A stretch of DNA of 64,000 nt from positions 34,564 to 98,563 of the forward strand of contig JAFYAH010000001.1 of assembly GCA_017540825.1 (NCBI GenBank), given 5' to 3'. The notes beneath the pieces are model-generated. The model did not search any database. It was not told the DNA's origin and saw only the letters and a list, made by a program, of their open reading frames with translations. A program made the position numbers and the translations under genes. This document shows, in pieces, positions 8,029 to 16,904 of the stretch (the stretch's first letter is position 1; each line of letters begins with the position of its first letter). Origin of the DNA: Candidatus Methanomethylophilaceae archaeon (GTDB taxonomy: Archaea; Thermoplasmatota; Thermoplasmata; Methanomassiliicoccales; Methanomethylophilaceae).

Positions 8029-8984
8029 GCACAGACGCGCCCAAGGTGCTGGCACAGCGCAACTACTACGGCAAGGCGCTGGAGGTCCTGGCCAAGACGA
8101 GGGACGACGTGGTCGTTCTCGACGCGGACCTCGCAGGCTCCACGAAGACTTCGGATTTCAAGAAGGCGGCCCCCGAGCGCTTCGTCGAGGTGGGCATCGC
8201 GGAGCAGAACATGATAGGCATAGCCGCCGGCCTCGCAGCCTCGGGCAAGGTGGCCTTCGCCTCCACGTTCGGGGTGTTCGCCTCGGGGAGGTGCTGGGAG
8301 CAGATAAGGCTCGCAGCAGCATACCCCCGCCTCAACGTCAAGATAGTCGCCACCCACTGCGGCATAAGCGTGGGGGAGGACGGTGCGTCCCACCAGGCTC
8401 TGGAGGACATGGCCATAATGCGCGTCCTGCCAAACATGACGGTGATATCCCCGGCCGACGCCTACGAGGCCTACGCCGCGACCCTCGCCATAGCCGACTA
8501 CGACGGCCCCGTGTACATGAGGATGGGCCGCGCGGAGTTCCCCACCATAATGCCCGAGGACGTCAAGTTCGAGATAGGGAAGGCCACGGTGATGAGGGAA
8601 GGGAGCGACGTCACGCTGATCGGGTGCGGCCAGATGGTCTCGTCCTGCATGGACGCCGCCAAGGCCCTGGAGGCCGAGGGCGTCAGCGCCGAGGTCATAA
8701 ACATGTCCACCATCAAGCCTCTGGACAGGGCGGCGGTCGAGGCCTCCGTCCGGAAGACCAGGTGCTGCGTCACCGCCGAGGAGCACAGCGTCATAGGCGG
8801 GCTGGGATCGGCCGTCGCCGAATGCCTCTGCTCCGGCGTCTGCGCGCCTCTGGAGATGGTCGGGACCAAGGACACGTTCGGCGAGTCGGGGACTCCAGCC
8901 GAGCTTCTCGCTAAATACGGGCTGACCCCGGACGACATTGTCGCGGCAGCCAAGAAATCGATTTCCAGGAAGGTGAAGAGATGA
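8025..8984 (+). CDS. Transketolase, C-terminal subunit
   Basis: 319 residues from a GTG at 8025 that overlaps the previous stop (GTGA). It contains the pyrimidine-binding domain with the catalytic Glu in [16 protein letters not shown] near residues 57-72, [18 protein letters not shown], and a C-terminal transketolase domain (VTLIGCGQM). It pairs with the N-terminal subunit encoded upstream; overlapping starts should fix a 1:1 ratio. It ends overlapping the transaldolase ATG. Confidence 0.93.
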   Translation: MSTDAPKVLAQRNYYGKALEVLAKTRDDVVVLDADLAGSTKTSDFKKAAPERFVEVGIAEQNMIGIAAGLAASGKVAFASTFGVFASGRCWEQIRLAAAYPRLNVKIVATHCGISVGEDGASHQALEDMAIMRVLPNMTVISPADAYEAYAATLAIADYDGPVYMRMGRAEFPTIMPEDVKFEIGKATVMREGSDVTLIGCGQMVSSCMDAAKALEAEGVSAEVINMSTIKPLDRAAVEASVRKTRCCVTAEEHSVIGGLGSAVAECLCSGVCAPLEMVGTKDTFGESGTPAELLAKYGLTPDDIVAAAKKSISRKVKR

Positions 8985-9628
8985 AGATTTTCATAGACAC
9001 AGCGAATCTGGACATGATCAAGGAGATAAACAGCTGGGGCATACTCGACGGAGTCACGACCAACCCCAGCCTCATCGCCAAGGAGGGCGTGGACGTCAGG
9101 ACCCGCGTCAAGGAGATCGCGGAGATAGTCGACGGCCCCGTATCCGCCGAGATAATGTCGATGACCGCTCCGGAGATGATCGCGGAGGGCCGCGAGGTCG
9201 CGAAGATCCACCCGAACATCAACATCAAGCTCCCCATGTGCGTCGAGACCCTGAAGGCCACCAAGGTCCTCTCCTCCGAGGGGATAAAGGTCAACGTCAC
9301 CCTGATCTTCTCCGCTCAGCAGGCCCTTCTGGCCGCCAAGGCCGGAGCCGCCTTCGTCTCGCCTTTCATCGGGCGCCTGGACGACATCGGCATCTACGGC
9401 ACCGACCTGGTCGCGCAGATCATGCAGGTCTTCCAGAACTACGGGATCACCACTGAGGTCATCGCGGCTTCCATCCGCGGCCCCCAGCACGTCCTGGACG
9501 CCGCCCTCGTCGGCTGCGACATCGCCACCATCCCCTACGACACCCTCAAGCTGATGGTGAAGCATCCCAAGACTGACGAAGGCATCGCCAAGTTCATCGC
9601 GGACTACGAGAAGTCCAAGCAGAGCTGA
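8981..9628 (+). CDS. tal: Transaldolase (short TalC/MipB type)
   Basis: 215 residues, the length of the small decameric transaldolase/fructose-6-phosphate aldolase family. [29 protein letters not shown] and the Schiff-base Lys83 in NINIKLPMC are all present. It transfers dihydroxyacetone units between sugar phosphates. ATGA overlap with the transketolase C subunit makes a three-gene non-oxidative pentose-phosphate set. An aldolase activity cannot be excluded from sequence alone. Confidence 0.93.
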   Translation: MKIFIDTANLDMIKEINSWGILDGVTTNPSLIAKEGVDVRTRVKEIAEIVDGPVSAEIMSMTAPEMIAEGREVAKIHPNINIKLPMCVETLKATKVLSSEGIKVNVTLIFSAQQALLAAKAGAAFVSPFIGRLDDIGIYGTDLVAQIMQVFQNYGITTEVIAASIRGPQHVLDAALVGCDIATIPYDTLKLMVKHPKTDEGIAKFIADYEKSKQS

Positions 9629-9635
9629 GAAGCCC

Positions 9636-10784
9636 ATGCTGGACGCCGTGGTCGTGGGCGGAGGTCCTGCCGGCAGCGCTTCCGCCCGCCTCCTGGCATC
9701 GAGGGGCTACGGCGTCAGGGTCCTCGAGGAGCACCCCTGCTCCGGGAGGCCCGTCCAATGCGCAGGTCTCGTCAGCGACGGGACGATCAGGATGTCCGGC
9801 GTCTCTCCGGACGTCCTGAGCACTTTATACGGGGCGGAGGTGGTCTTCCCCGACGGCGAGACGTTGTCGGTCCGTTCCTCCACGCCCAAGATCCGTGCGG
9901 TCGACCGCGCGCAGCTCGACCAGCTGATGGCGGATGCGGCGAGCGACGCCGGGGCGGAGTTCTCTTGCTCGGACAAGATGCTGTCTTATTCTTTAGGGGA
10001 CGGGTTCGTCGAGGCCAGCTCCCGCACGGGATCGGTCCGCTGCAGGGCCCTCATAGGCGCCGACGGGCACTCGTCCGCCGTAGCGTCGTCCTTTGGCGAC
10101 AACGGCCCCAGGGAGTACGTGAGGGGCGTCCAGGCCGACGTGAAGGCGCCCTCCGACCTCGACGGCATGTTCAGGGCCCGTCTTGGGAGCAGGTACGCCC
10201 CTGGCTTCTTCACCTGGGAGTTCCCCTGCGGCGACTTCGTCCGCGTCGGCCTGTGCGCGTCGTGGTCCGCCGGGCCTCCGTACCAGTATCTGAAGAGGAT
10301 GCTCGACGACCTCTACCCCGGCTGTCGGGTCCTGTCCAAGAGCTGCGGGAAGATCCCTCTGGGCGGCCGCAGGACGGTCTGCTCCGACAGGCGCATGCTC
10401 ATCGGCGACGCCGCAGGACAGGTGAAGCCGATCTCCGGCGGAGGGATATACCCCTCCCTCATGGCGGCGCCCATCCTGGCGGACGTCCTGTCGTCCGCTC
10501 TCGAAAGCGACGACCTCTCCCGCAAGTCGCTCCTCCCTTACGAGAGGCGCTGCAGGAAGGTGTTCGGCAAGGAGCTGGAGAGGAGCTACCGCATACGCAG
10601 GCTGTTCCTCCGCATGGACGACGACGAGCTGTCGGCTGCAGGCAGGTTCGCCTCCCGCGACGACGTGCGCGTACTGCTGGACGACATAGACATAGACCAT
10701 CCCGGGAACGTCGTGAAGAAGGTTCTCTCCAAGCCTTCGACGCTGCCGGCCGGCCTCGTCCTGCTCATGAGGTGCGTCCTGTGA
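9636..10784 (+). CDS. FAD-dependent oxidoreductase, geranylgeranyl reductase family
   Basis: 382 residues. The N-terminal dinucleotide-binding motif VVVGGGPAGSASARLLAS, the family-typical RPVQCAGLVS, and the FAD-binding IGDAAGQVKPISGGGIY near residue 260 place it in the geranylgeranyl reductase family. Such enzymes saturate isoprenoid chains of archaeal lipids or quinones. A second family member is at 59145, next to a prenyl synthase; this one, inside a central-metabolism operon, may act on another isoprenoid. It overlaps taw2 by 4 bp. Confidence 0.85.
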   Translation: MLDAVVVGGGPAGSASARLLASRGYGVRVLEEHPCSGRPVQCAGLVSDGTIRMSGVSPDVLSTLYGAEVVFPDGETLSVRSSTPKIRAVDRAQLDQLMADAASDAGAEFSCSDKMLSYSLGDGFVEASSRTGSVRCRALIGADGHSSAVASSFGDNGPREYVRGVQADVKAPSDLDGMFRARLGSRYAPGFFTWEFPCGDFVRVGLCASWSAGPPYQYLKRMLDDLYPGCRVLSKSCGKIPLGGRRTVCSDRRMLIGDAAGQVKPISGGGIYPSLMAAPILADVLSSALESDDLSRKSLLPYERRCRKVFGKELERSYRIRRLFLRMDDDELSAAGRFASRDDVRVLLDDIDIDHPGNVVKKVLSKPSTLPAGLVLLMRCVL

Positions 10785-11821
10785 AGCGGGTGACGTTCGC
10801 CAAGATAAGGTCCGAGGATGCCGGACCGGTCATCCGCAGGCTGATGGACGAAGGGTTCGTGGACGTTCACGCCAAGATAGGCAAGGACGGATCCTACCGC
10901 TACGTCCCGATACTGCCGGAGCGCCTGGGCGAAGAGCCCGTGTCATCCATGGAGCTAGTGGAGGGGGACGCCCACACCTTGGACCGCAGGCCTCCTCAGG
11001 AGCGCATAGGCGAGATCCTGGGCCCGGAGCTGTCCCGCATCGTTCCGAGCAAGTGGGAGACCGTCGGCGACGTGGTCATCCTGCGCCTCGGCCCCGAATG
11101 CTGGTCGCATAGGCGGGAGATCGGGCGCGCATACGCGGAGGTGCTCGGCGCCAAGTCCGTGTGCGCCGACGTCAGGGGCGTGTCGGGAGAGTTCAGGAAG
11201 CCGAGCATGGAGGTCCTGTACGGGTCGGACACCGAATCGGTCCGCCTGGAGAACGGCATCCGCTATCGCTTCGACGTGACCAAGGTCATGTTCGCTTCCG
11301 GGAACACCGACGAGCGCATGAGGATGAGGAGGCTGGACTGCTGCGGGGAGACCGTGCTGGACATGTTCGCGGGGATAGGGTACTTCACCCTTCCTCTGGC
11401 CAAGTTCTCCGGGGCGAGGAGGGTGTTCGCATGCGAGAAGAACCCCGAGTCCTACGCCTATCTGGCGAGGAACATAAAGGACAACGGGCTGGCCGACGTC
11501 GTGATCCCGATTCTGGGAGACAACAGGGACCTGCCAGGGAGGGCCTTCGCGGACAGGATCCTGATGGGATACGTACAGACCACCTCGGAGTTCCTGCCGG
11601 CGGCGCTGAGGATGCTGAAGCCTGGCGGGATCATCCACTACCACGACACGTTCTACGTGAACGAGCGCGACAGGCGCCTGGAGGAGATCTTCGACGCGGC
11701 GTGCGGGAAGGACGGCTACGAGGTGCTCTCCGTCCGCGAGGTGAAGTCCTTCGCGCCGTCCGTATCCCATTATGTGGCCGATGTGAGGGTCAGACCTTCT
11801 CGCCCGAGCTGCTCGCGATGA
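10781..11821 (+). CDS. taw2: tRNA-Phe wybutosine enzyme Taw2 (TYW2/Trm5 family)
   Basis: 346 residues from a GTG overlapping the previous stop. An N-terminal Trm5-like domain precedes a Rossmann fold with DMFAGIGYFTLPLAK near residues 192-206 and ACEKNPESYAYLARNI. The segment DRILMGYVQTTSEFLPAAL replaces the Trm5 active-site motif and resembles archaeal TYW2 (aminocarboxypropyl transferase acting on imG-14/m1G37 derivatives of tRNA-Phe). The choice over a Trm5 m1G37 methyltransferase is moderately firm. It converges with the next gene and overlaps it by 32 bp. Confidence 0.8.
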   Translation: MKRVTFAKIRSEDAGPVIRRLMDEGFVDVHAKIGKDGSYRYVPILPERLGEEPVSSMELVEGDAHTLDRRPPQERIGEILGPELSRIVPSKWETVGDVVILRLGPECWSHRREIGRAYAEVLGAKSVCADVRGVSGEFRKPSMEVLYGSDTESVRLENGIRYRFDVTKVMFASGNTDERMRMRRLDCCGETVLDMFAGIGYFTLPLAKFSGARRVFACEKNPESYAYLARNIKDNGLADVVIPILGDNRDLPGRAFADRILMGYVQTTSEFLPAALRMLKPGGIIHYHDTFYVNERDRRLEEIFDAACGKDGYEVLSVREVKSFAPSVSHYVADVRVRPSRPSCSR

Positions 11822-13298
11822 GGTAGGTGTTCATCGCCTCGGCGTAGCGGGTCCCGTCCGCGTCTATCAGGTTCTTGGCGAACGGCTTCAGGTAATCCGC
11901 GAGGTCCTTCTCGGAAGGGGTGAGCTTGAACGTGACGTCCTCCACGCCGCAGGCCATGAGGAAGGACGCCTCGACGGTGCGTATCTTCCCGTTCTTCAGG
12001 CCTCTGGTCTCTATGGACTCCTTGAGAAGCTCTTTCCCGCCTGCCTTGTACGCCTTGGCCAGCCTGTCGGCCACGGCCGTCACCGGCCCGGGCTTCTTGA
12101 ACTCTGGCAGGGACGCGCTGACCCCTGCAGTCTTGAACCTGTCGTAGGCGGCTATGAGCGTGGGGAGGGGCTGGTTCTTGGACACGTCTCCCATGGCCTC
12201 TGCGGTGGCCATGTCGGTGTGCGCGGCTATGATCTCCTTCCAGTCGTTCTCCCAGATGGCGTTGAGGGCTTCGGAAGCCTTCCCGCTCTTGACCACGATC
12301 GCCCTGGGGTTGGCGGTGAGGAACTTCCTGAGGGCGTCGGTCTCGTGGTCGTCTCCGGAAAGCGCGGACAGGAACGCGTCCAGGTCGTCGCCGTAGTTCT
12401 TCGATCCTATGACGTAGGCCGACACGTCGCTGTCCTTCAGGTCGCCCATCTTCGACCTCTTGACGGACGATATGAGCGAGGCGTCGGTGATCAGGCCCAC
12501 CATGTACTTCTTCAGGACGTCCCCGGTCACGACCTCGTAGTCCTTCTCTCCGGGCTTGTGGTACTTGTGCCTCACGCGGACCTCTATGTCGTCCAGCGGG
12601 TCGACGGCGGAGAGCCTGGAGACGACGTACGCCAGGGACGAGACGCTCTTGGCGCAGTTCTCGCAGACGCTTATCGCGGTGTCGAGCGACTTTATCCTGA
12701 CCTCCAGAACGGCGGAGGCGTCGTGGCCGCAGGCGAAGCCGTCGTCGGGGAACTCGTACGGGGACTCCCAGAACGTGTCCTGGAGATACTCCTCAGGCAT
12801 GTTCGGCTTGTCGGAGCAGACCACGTTCTCCCCGAACGAGTACAGGTGCAGCTTGTTCTTCTTTATCATGTCGTTGTAGAGGAACATCCTCAGCTTCGGG
12901 TCGTCGAAGTACTGGCATCCGATGAGCTTGTCAGCTTTCACCGTTCCCCTCACAGCATACGATATCGGCTCTCCGCTCGGGAGCTTCGCGGTCGCGAGCA
13001 GAGGTATGGAGCCGGCGGCGGAAAGCGACACCGTTCCCGCATAGGCGCGGACCAGGTCGTCGCCTCCGAACCTGGAAGCCTCTTTTATGAGCGCCTCGGG
13101 GTTGTCGATTATCTTCCTGAGCCCGTCTATGCTCTTGAAGCTCTTGTCGAAAGCGCATTTCCTGCAGTCTCCGGCGCAGGCCGGCCTCAGAAGGCCCGGA
13201 TTGGAAGCCAGCTGCTTCGAGCGGTCGAGGAGCTCGTCTTCGAGCCTCTTCGAAGTGTGCTTCACCCCTCTCATCCTCATGCGTTTCTTCTCAGCCAT
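11790..13298 (-). CDS. Conserved-looking protein of unknown function with Cys clusters
   Basis: 502 residues from the ATG at 13298 (MAEKKRMRMRG); the frame extends upstream but without plausible start signals. A TATA-like TTTTATTATT about 26 bp upstream suggests a leaderless mRNA. Near residue 45 is CAGDCRKCAFDKSFK, a likely metal site, and a second pair CENC lies near residue 215. The rest is mixed alpha/beta with many Lys and Asp and no membrane segment. I do not recognise a family. Its 3' end overlaps taw2 by 32 bp in convergent orientation, and it is divergent from the RNase III gene. Confidence 0.75.
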   Translation of the reverse strand: MAEKKRMRMRGVKHTSKRLEDELLDRSKQLASNPGLLRPACAGDCRKCAFDKSFKSIDGLRKIIDNPEALIKEASRFGGDDLVRAYAGTVSLSAAGSIPLLATAKLPSGEPISYAVRGTVKADKLIGCQYFDDPKLRMFLYNDMIKKNKLHLYSFGENVVCSDKPNMPEEYLQDTFWESPYEFPDDGFACGHDASAVLEVRIKSLDTAISVCENCAKSVSSLAYVVSRLSAVDPLDDIEVRVRHKYHKPGEKDYEVVTGDVLKKYMVGLITDASLISSVKRSKMGDLKDSDVSAYVIGSKNYGDDLDAFLSALSGDDHETDALRKFLTANPRAIVVKSGKASEALNAIWENDWKEIIAAHTDMATAEAMGDVSKNQPLPTLIAAYDRFKTAGVSASLPEFKKPGPVTAVADRLAKAYKAGGKELLKESIETRGLKNGKIRTVEASFLMACGVEDVTFKLTPSEKDLADYLKPFAKNLIDADGTRYAEAMNTYLIASSSGEKV

Positions 13299-13365
13299 GA
13301 GGCACGCATTGATGACGCAATAATAAAATGGTTTACCTGTTTCAAGGAAGCTTAGATGATCAATA

Positions 13366-13890
13366 ATGCCTGAAGCGAAGTTCGAGATGGAGGTCCGCGA
13401 GTTCTTGGCAGGGCCTCCGTTCGGATACAGGGGGCTGGGGGAGGACGACGTCAGGCTGTTCTGTGCGGCCCTCACGCATGACAGCTACACGAACGAGGCC
13501 AAGGACAAGGTCGTCCCGGAGGACGCCCCGTCCTACGAGCGCCTGGAGTTCCTCGGTGACGCTATCTTGGAGATGATAGTGTGCGAGCAGGTCTATTCGG
13601 TCACGGAGCTATCCGAGGGGGACATGACCGCCTTCAAGCAGCGCTATGTGGGCAACGACAGGGTCTCGGACCTGATCCTGGCTTACGGGCTCGACATCGA
13701 CCGCGCCATGCGGACGGGGAAGGTGCAGGTCAAGGACGGGAGGAAGGACGTCCAGCCCAAGATGCGCGCGGACGCCTTCGAGGCCCTTCTCGCGGCGATC
13801 TATCTCGTCAAGGGGTTCCACGAGGCGCGCAGGGTGGCTAAGGAGGTCCTGGGGCTAGGTTGCGGGGCCACCGGTCCGCGTTTGACGTGA
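13366..13890 (+). CDS. rnc: Ribonuclease III, catalytic domain only
   Basis: 174 residues. The RNase III signature YERLEFLGDAILEMIV lies at residues 57-72 with acidic residues E61 and D65, and the second catalytic segment MRADAFEALLAAIYL gives D136 and E139, so all four metal ligands are kept. There is no C-terminal double-stranded-RNA-binding domain. RNase III cleaves structured RNA and is uncommon in Archaea. The ATG is 67 bp from the divergent unknown gene. Confidence 0.9.
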   Translation: MPEAKFEMEVREFLAGPPFGYRGLGEDDVRLFCAALTHDSYTNEAKDKVVPEDAPSYERLEFLGDAILEMIVCEQVYSVTELSEGDMTAFKQRYVGNDRVSDLILAYGLDIDRAMRTGKVQVKDGRKDVQPKMRADAFEALLAAIYLVKGFHEARRVAKEVLGLGCGATGPRLT

Positions 13891-13981
13891 TGCCTCCGAA
13901 CGGCACAATCGCGTTATAGCGGTGTTAATACAGAGAAAATGTAGCTTCAAGACTATCTTCAGCAATCAAGTGTAACGCTAA

Positions 13982-13991
13982 AATTATAAAC
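13982..13991 (+). promoter_or_regulatory. TATA box for membrane-protein gene
   Basis: AATTATAAAC about 25 bp before the ATG at 14013, consistent with a leaderless transcript. Confidence 0.5.
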
Positions 13992-14012
13992 TAATTAGTT
14001 GTAAACGGTAGT

Positions 14013-14624
14013 ATGTCATTCTTTAAGGAGAATAGGACAGCAGGGATAGCACTCATGATCCTGGGAGTTATCAACCTCATAGGAGCGTTGGTTGCCCTCG
14101 TGGGTGCCCTGACCGGCAGCATCGTCATATCTGCCGTCGTGGCCTGCATCGGTCCTATAATAATGGCAGTACTGTACTTCAGATTCGGAGTGTCCGTCAA
14201 AAACGGCGGAGTTCCCGAGAAGATCGATATCCTCGCTTACTTCGTGAGGCTTGCTGGTCTGTCCGAGATCATCATCGCGGTCTTCAACCTCTGGAACGCT
14301 TGGGAGACCAAAGGGGCTTGGGCCGCTATCGCAGCTCTCGCAATCTCTATCATCGTCGGTCTCATCATCCTGTTCGTCGCCGGAAGGATCAACGACAGGA
14401 AGCAGGACACCGGTGACAAGATCATCTGGATCATCCTCGTGGTCCTCTTCGCGATCTCTGCGATCATGGACATCCTCGCCATCGTTGGCGTCATCGCCGC
14501 CGGTATCGCCTTCGACCTCACGTTCCTCACCATCGTCGTCCTGCCCATCGTCAGCTTCATCATCGACGTCTTCATGCTCCTCCTCCTCTTCGACAGCGAT
14601 GTCAAGAGAGAGATGAACATGTAA
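14013..14624 (+). CDS. Multi-pass membrane protein of unknown function
   Basis: 203 residues with six hydrophobic stretches: about 10-30, 38-55, 75-95, 100-123, 134-160 and 170-195. The only charged stretches are short loops and the tail SDVKREMNM. No motif or family recognised. It stands alone, with its own TATA box and a downstream hairpin, so it is probably monocistronic. Confidence 0.8.
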   Translation: MSFFKENRTAGIALMILGVINLIGALVALVGALTGSIVISAVVACIGPIIMAVLYFRFGVSVKNGGVPEKIDILAYFVRLAGLSEIIIAVFNLWNAWETKGAWAAIAALAISIIVGLIILFVAGRINDRKQDTGDKIIWIILVVLFAISAIMDILAIVGVIAAGIAFDLTFLTIVVLPIVSFIIDVFMLLLLFDSDVKREMNM

Positions 14625-14678
14625 GCGTCTCGAAGCAGAGGATCGGCATCGAGCAAACCTTTTCCCAAACGGCTTCCC

Positions 14679-14697
14679 GGGGCTTCGCGCCCCTTTT
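14679..14697 (+). terminator. Hairpin plus TTTT after membrane-protein gene
   Basis: GGGGC/GCCCC stem with a 5-nt loop followed by TTTT, about 55 bp after the stop at 14624. Confidence 0.55.
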
Positions 14698-14736
14698 CAT
14701 TCATTATTTATTGTGCGATTGGGATAACCTCTTCCG

Positions 14737-15663
14737 ATGAGCGCAGTAGACGACACTGCTCGGAAGATCACCGACATGAGCATACGCGGCGCTGGCCGCA
14801 TAGCCCGGGCCGGCGCTTCCGCCATAGGCGATTTCGCAAGGACTTACGAAGGGAAGAGCCTCGAAGGGTTCCTGGCCGACCTCGACAAGGCCGCAGACAC
14901 GCTGATATCCTCCAGGCCTACAGCCGTGTCCTTGTGGAACGGGGTGCACCATGCCGTGAAGGGGGCTTCCGTATGCGCTTCACTGGACGAGGCCATAGCC
15001 ACCGTCTCTGCAAACGCCGACAGGTTCGTGGAAGCGTCCTCGAAGGCGGTCGAGAAGATAGCGGCAATAGGCGCCAAGAGGATATGCGACGGGGACACGA
15101 TCCTCACCCACTGCAACAGCAGCGCCGCTCTGGGCGTCATCAAAGAGGCTCATCGCCAGGGGAAGGACATAAAGGTCTACGCCACGGAGTCCCGCCCGTG
15201 GAGGCAGGGCATCCTCACGGTCACAGACCTAGCCAACAGCGGCATAGACGTGACCCTGGTCATAGACAGCGCCGTCCGCAGCGTCATGAAGAGGATAGAC
15301 AAGATCTTCGTCGGAGCGGACACCATAACCTCGGACGGGGTACTGATAAACAAGATCGGGACCTCGCAGCTGGCCCTGGCCGCCCACGAGAGGAGGGTGC
15401 CGTTCTACGTCTGCGCCGAGACGTACAAGTTCTCGCCCATGACCCTTTTCGGGGACATGGTCGTCATCGAGGAGAGGGACATCTCCGAAGTGGTCAAGCC
15501 GGGGGAGGTCCCCGACTCGGTGAAAGTATTCAATCCCGTATTCGACAGCACTCCCGGAAGGTACATAGACGCGCTGATAACGGAGGTGGGCATGATATCC
15601 CCAGGCTCCGTGTACGGCGTCATGGCCGGGCAGCTGGGCGAAACGGCGTTTTCAAAGGAGTGA
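14737..15663 (+). CDS. Ribose-1,5-bisphosphate isomerase
   Basis: 308 residues of the eIF2B-alpha-like isomerase family. THCNSSAALGVI supplies the catalytic Cys126 and FVGADTITSDG the catalytic Asp195, which match the Cys/Asp pair of archaeal R15P isomerases. It converts ribose-1,5-bisphosphate made by AMP phosphorylase to ribulose-1,5-bisphosphate for RuBisCO. The next two genes encode exactly those partner enzymes, so function is strongly supported by context. Confidence 0.94.
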   Translation: MSAVDDTARKITDMSIRGAGRIARAGASAIGDFARTYEGKSLEGFLADLDKAADTLISSRPTAVSLWNGVHHAVKGASVCASLDEAIATVSANADRFVEASSKAVEKIAAIGAKRICDGDTILTHCNSSAALGVIKEAHRQGKDIKVYATESRPWRQGILTVTDLANSGIDVTLVIDSAVRSVMKRIDKIFVGADTITSDGVLINKIGTSQLALAAHERRVPFYVCAETYKFSPMTLFGDMVVIEERDISEVVKPGEVPDSVKVFNPVFDSTPGRYIDALITEVGMISPGSVYGVMAGQLGETAFSKE

Positions 15664-15668
15664 ACAAG

Positions 15669-16904
15669 ATGGAAAGCTATTCCTACCTGCACCTCGGAGA
15701 GCCCGAGGACCCTGAAGAGTACGTGGTCTGCAGATATCGGGTGACCACCGACCTCCCTATGGAGAAGGCGGCGGAGGCTCTGGCCGCCGAGCAGTCGACC
15801 GGGACGTGGACCGGGATATCCACCCTGGACAGCGGCATATTCGAGAGGCTGGGCGCGAGGATCGTCAGGATCGAGGGAGACATGGTGACGGTCGAGTTCC
15901 CCGCCGACGACTTCAGCATAGAGGTCGGGTCCGTCCCCCAGATACTCAGCGTCATAGCCGGGAACCTGTTCGGCCTGGGCTCGCTCAAAGGGGTGAGGTT
16001 GGAGGACGTCTCGTTCCCTCCGTCCATAACTTCGCAGTTCAAAGGCCCCAAGTTCGGGGCGGACGGCCTGAGGAAGGTGCTGGGGCGCCCCGAGAAGCCC
16101 CTGGTCGGCACCATAGTCAAGCCCAAGATAGGGCTGTCGCCCGAGAGGACCGCCGACTACGTCTACGAGGCCGGCGCGGGCGGGCTGACGAACTCCAAGG
16201 ACGACGAGACCCTGGTGGACCAGCCGTTCTGCCCGATAGAGGCGAGGACGGTCGCCGTCGCCGACGCGCTGGACAGGCTGAAGGACGAGGGCCGTCTGAT
16301 GGTCCATGCAATAAACGTGAGCACCCGCGGGGACAAGATCGTGGAGCTCGCGGAGAAGGTGCAGGGATGGGGCGCCAAGCAGCTGATGGTCGACGTCATC
16401 ACCTGCGGGTTCGGAGCCGTCCAGGCCCTGGCGGAGGACCCGTCCATAAAGGTCCCGATACACGTCCACAGGACCATGCACGGGGCGTTCACCAAGGACC
16501 CGTACCACGGCGTGGCCATGCTGCCGCTGACCAAGCTGGTGCGCATGTGCGGAGGCGACGCCCTCCATATAGGGACGCTCGGCGCAGGGAAGATGTCCGC
16601 AGGGGCCCACGACGACGGGAACCTGAAGGCGTGCCTCGGGGACGACGTCCCGTATAAGACCGTCATGCCCGTGTGCTCCGGCGGAGTGTACCCCGGGATA
16701 GTCGCGGACATCACCGACCGCGCCGGGATGAACGTGCAGATACAGGCCGGGGGAGGCGTGGCAGGCCATCCCAACGGCGTCAGATGCGGCGCCATGGCCA
16801 TGAGCCAGGCTGTGGACGCGGCCTTCGCGGGGATACCGGTCGCCGAGTACGCCAAGGACCACAAGGCGCTGGCGATAGCTCTGGAGAAGTGGGGATCGAG
16901 ATGA
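15669..16904 (+). CDS. rbcL: Type III ribulose-1,5-bisphosphate carboxylase
   Basis: 411 residues. Catalytic K151 in VKPKIGLSP, carbamylated K177 followed by D179-E180 in GGLTNSKDDE, the HVHRTMHG segment (H267, R268), and loop-6 K308 in GTLGAGKMSAG are all present, so it should be an active carboxylase rather than a RuBisCO-like protein. Form III enzymes feed ribulose bisphosphate from nucleotides into 3-phosphoglycerate. TNS replaces the more usual DFT/DLI before the carbamylated Lys. It starts 5 bp after the isomerase and overlaps AMP phosphorylase by 4 bp. Confidence 0.95.
   Translation: MESYSYLHLGEPEDPEEYVVCRYRVTTDLPMEKAAEALAAEQSTGTWTGISTLDSGIFERLGARIVRIEGDMVTVEFPADDFSIEVGSVPQILSVIAGNLFGLGSLKGVRLEDVSFPPSITSQFKGPKFGADGLRKVLGRPEKPLVGTIVKPKIGLSPERTADYVYEAGAGGLTNSKDDETLVDQPFCPIEARTVAVADALDRLKDEGRLMVHAINVSTRGDKIVELAEKVQGWGAKQLMVDVITCGFGAVQALAEDPSIKVPIHVHRTMHGAFTKDPYHGVAMLPLTKLVRMCGGDALHIGTLGAGKMSAGAHDDGNLKACLGDDVPYKTVMPVCSGGVYPGIVADITDRAGMNVQIQAGGGVAGHPNGVRCGAMAMSQAVDAAFAGIPVAEYAKDHKALAIALEKWGSR

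Noticed and set aside
10781..11821. Trm5 (m1G37 methyltransferase) as the primary call
   Set aside because: The active-site segment reads DRILMGYVQTT, which fits archaeal TYW2 better than the Trm5 NxP motif; kept only as an alternative.
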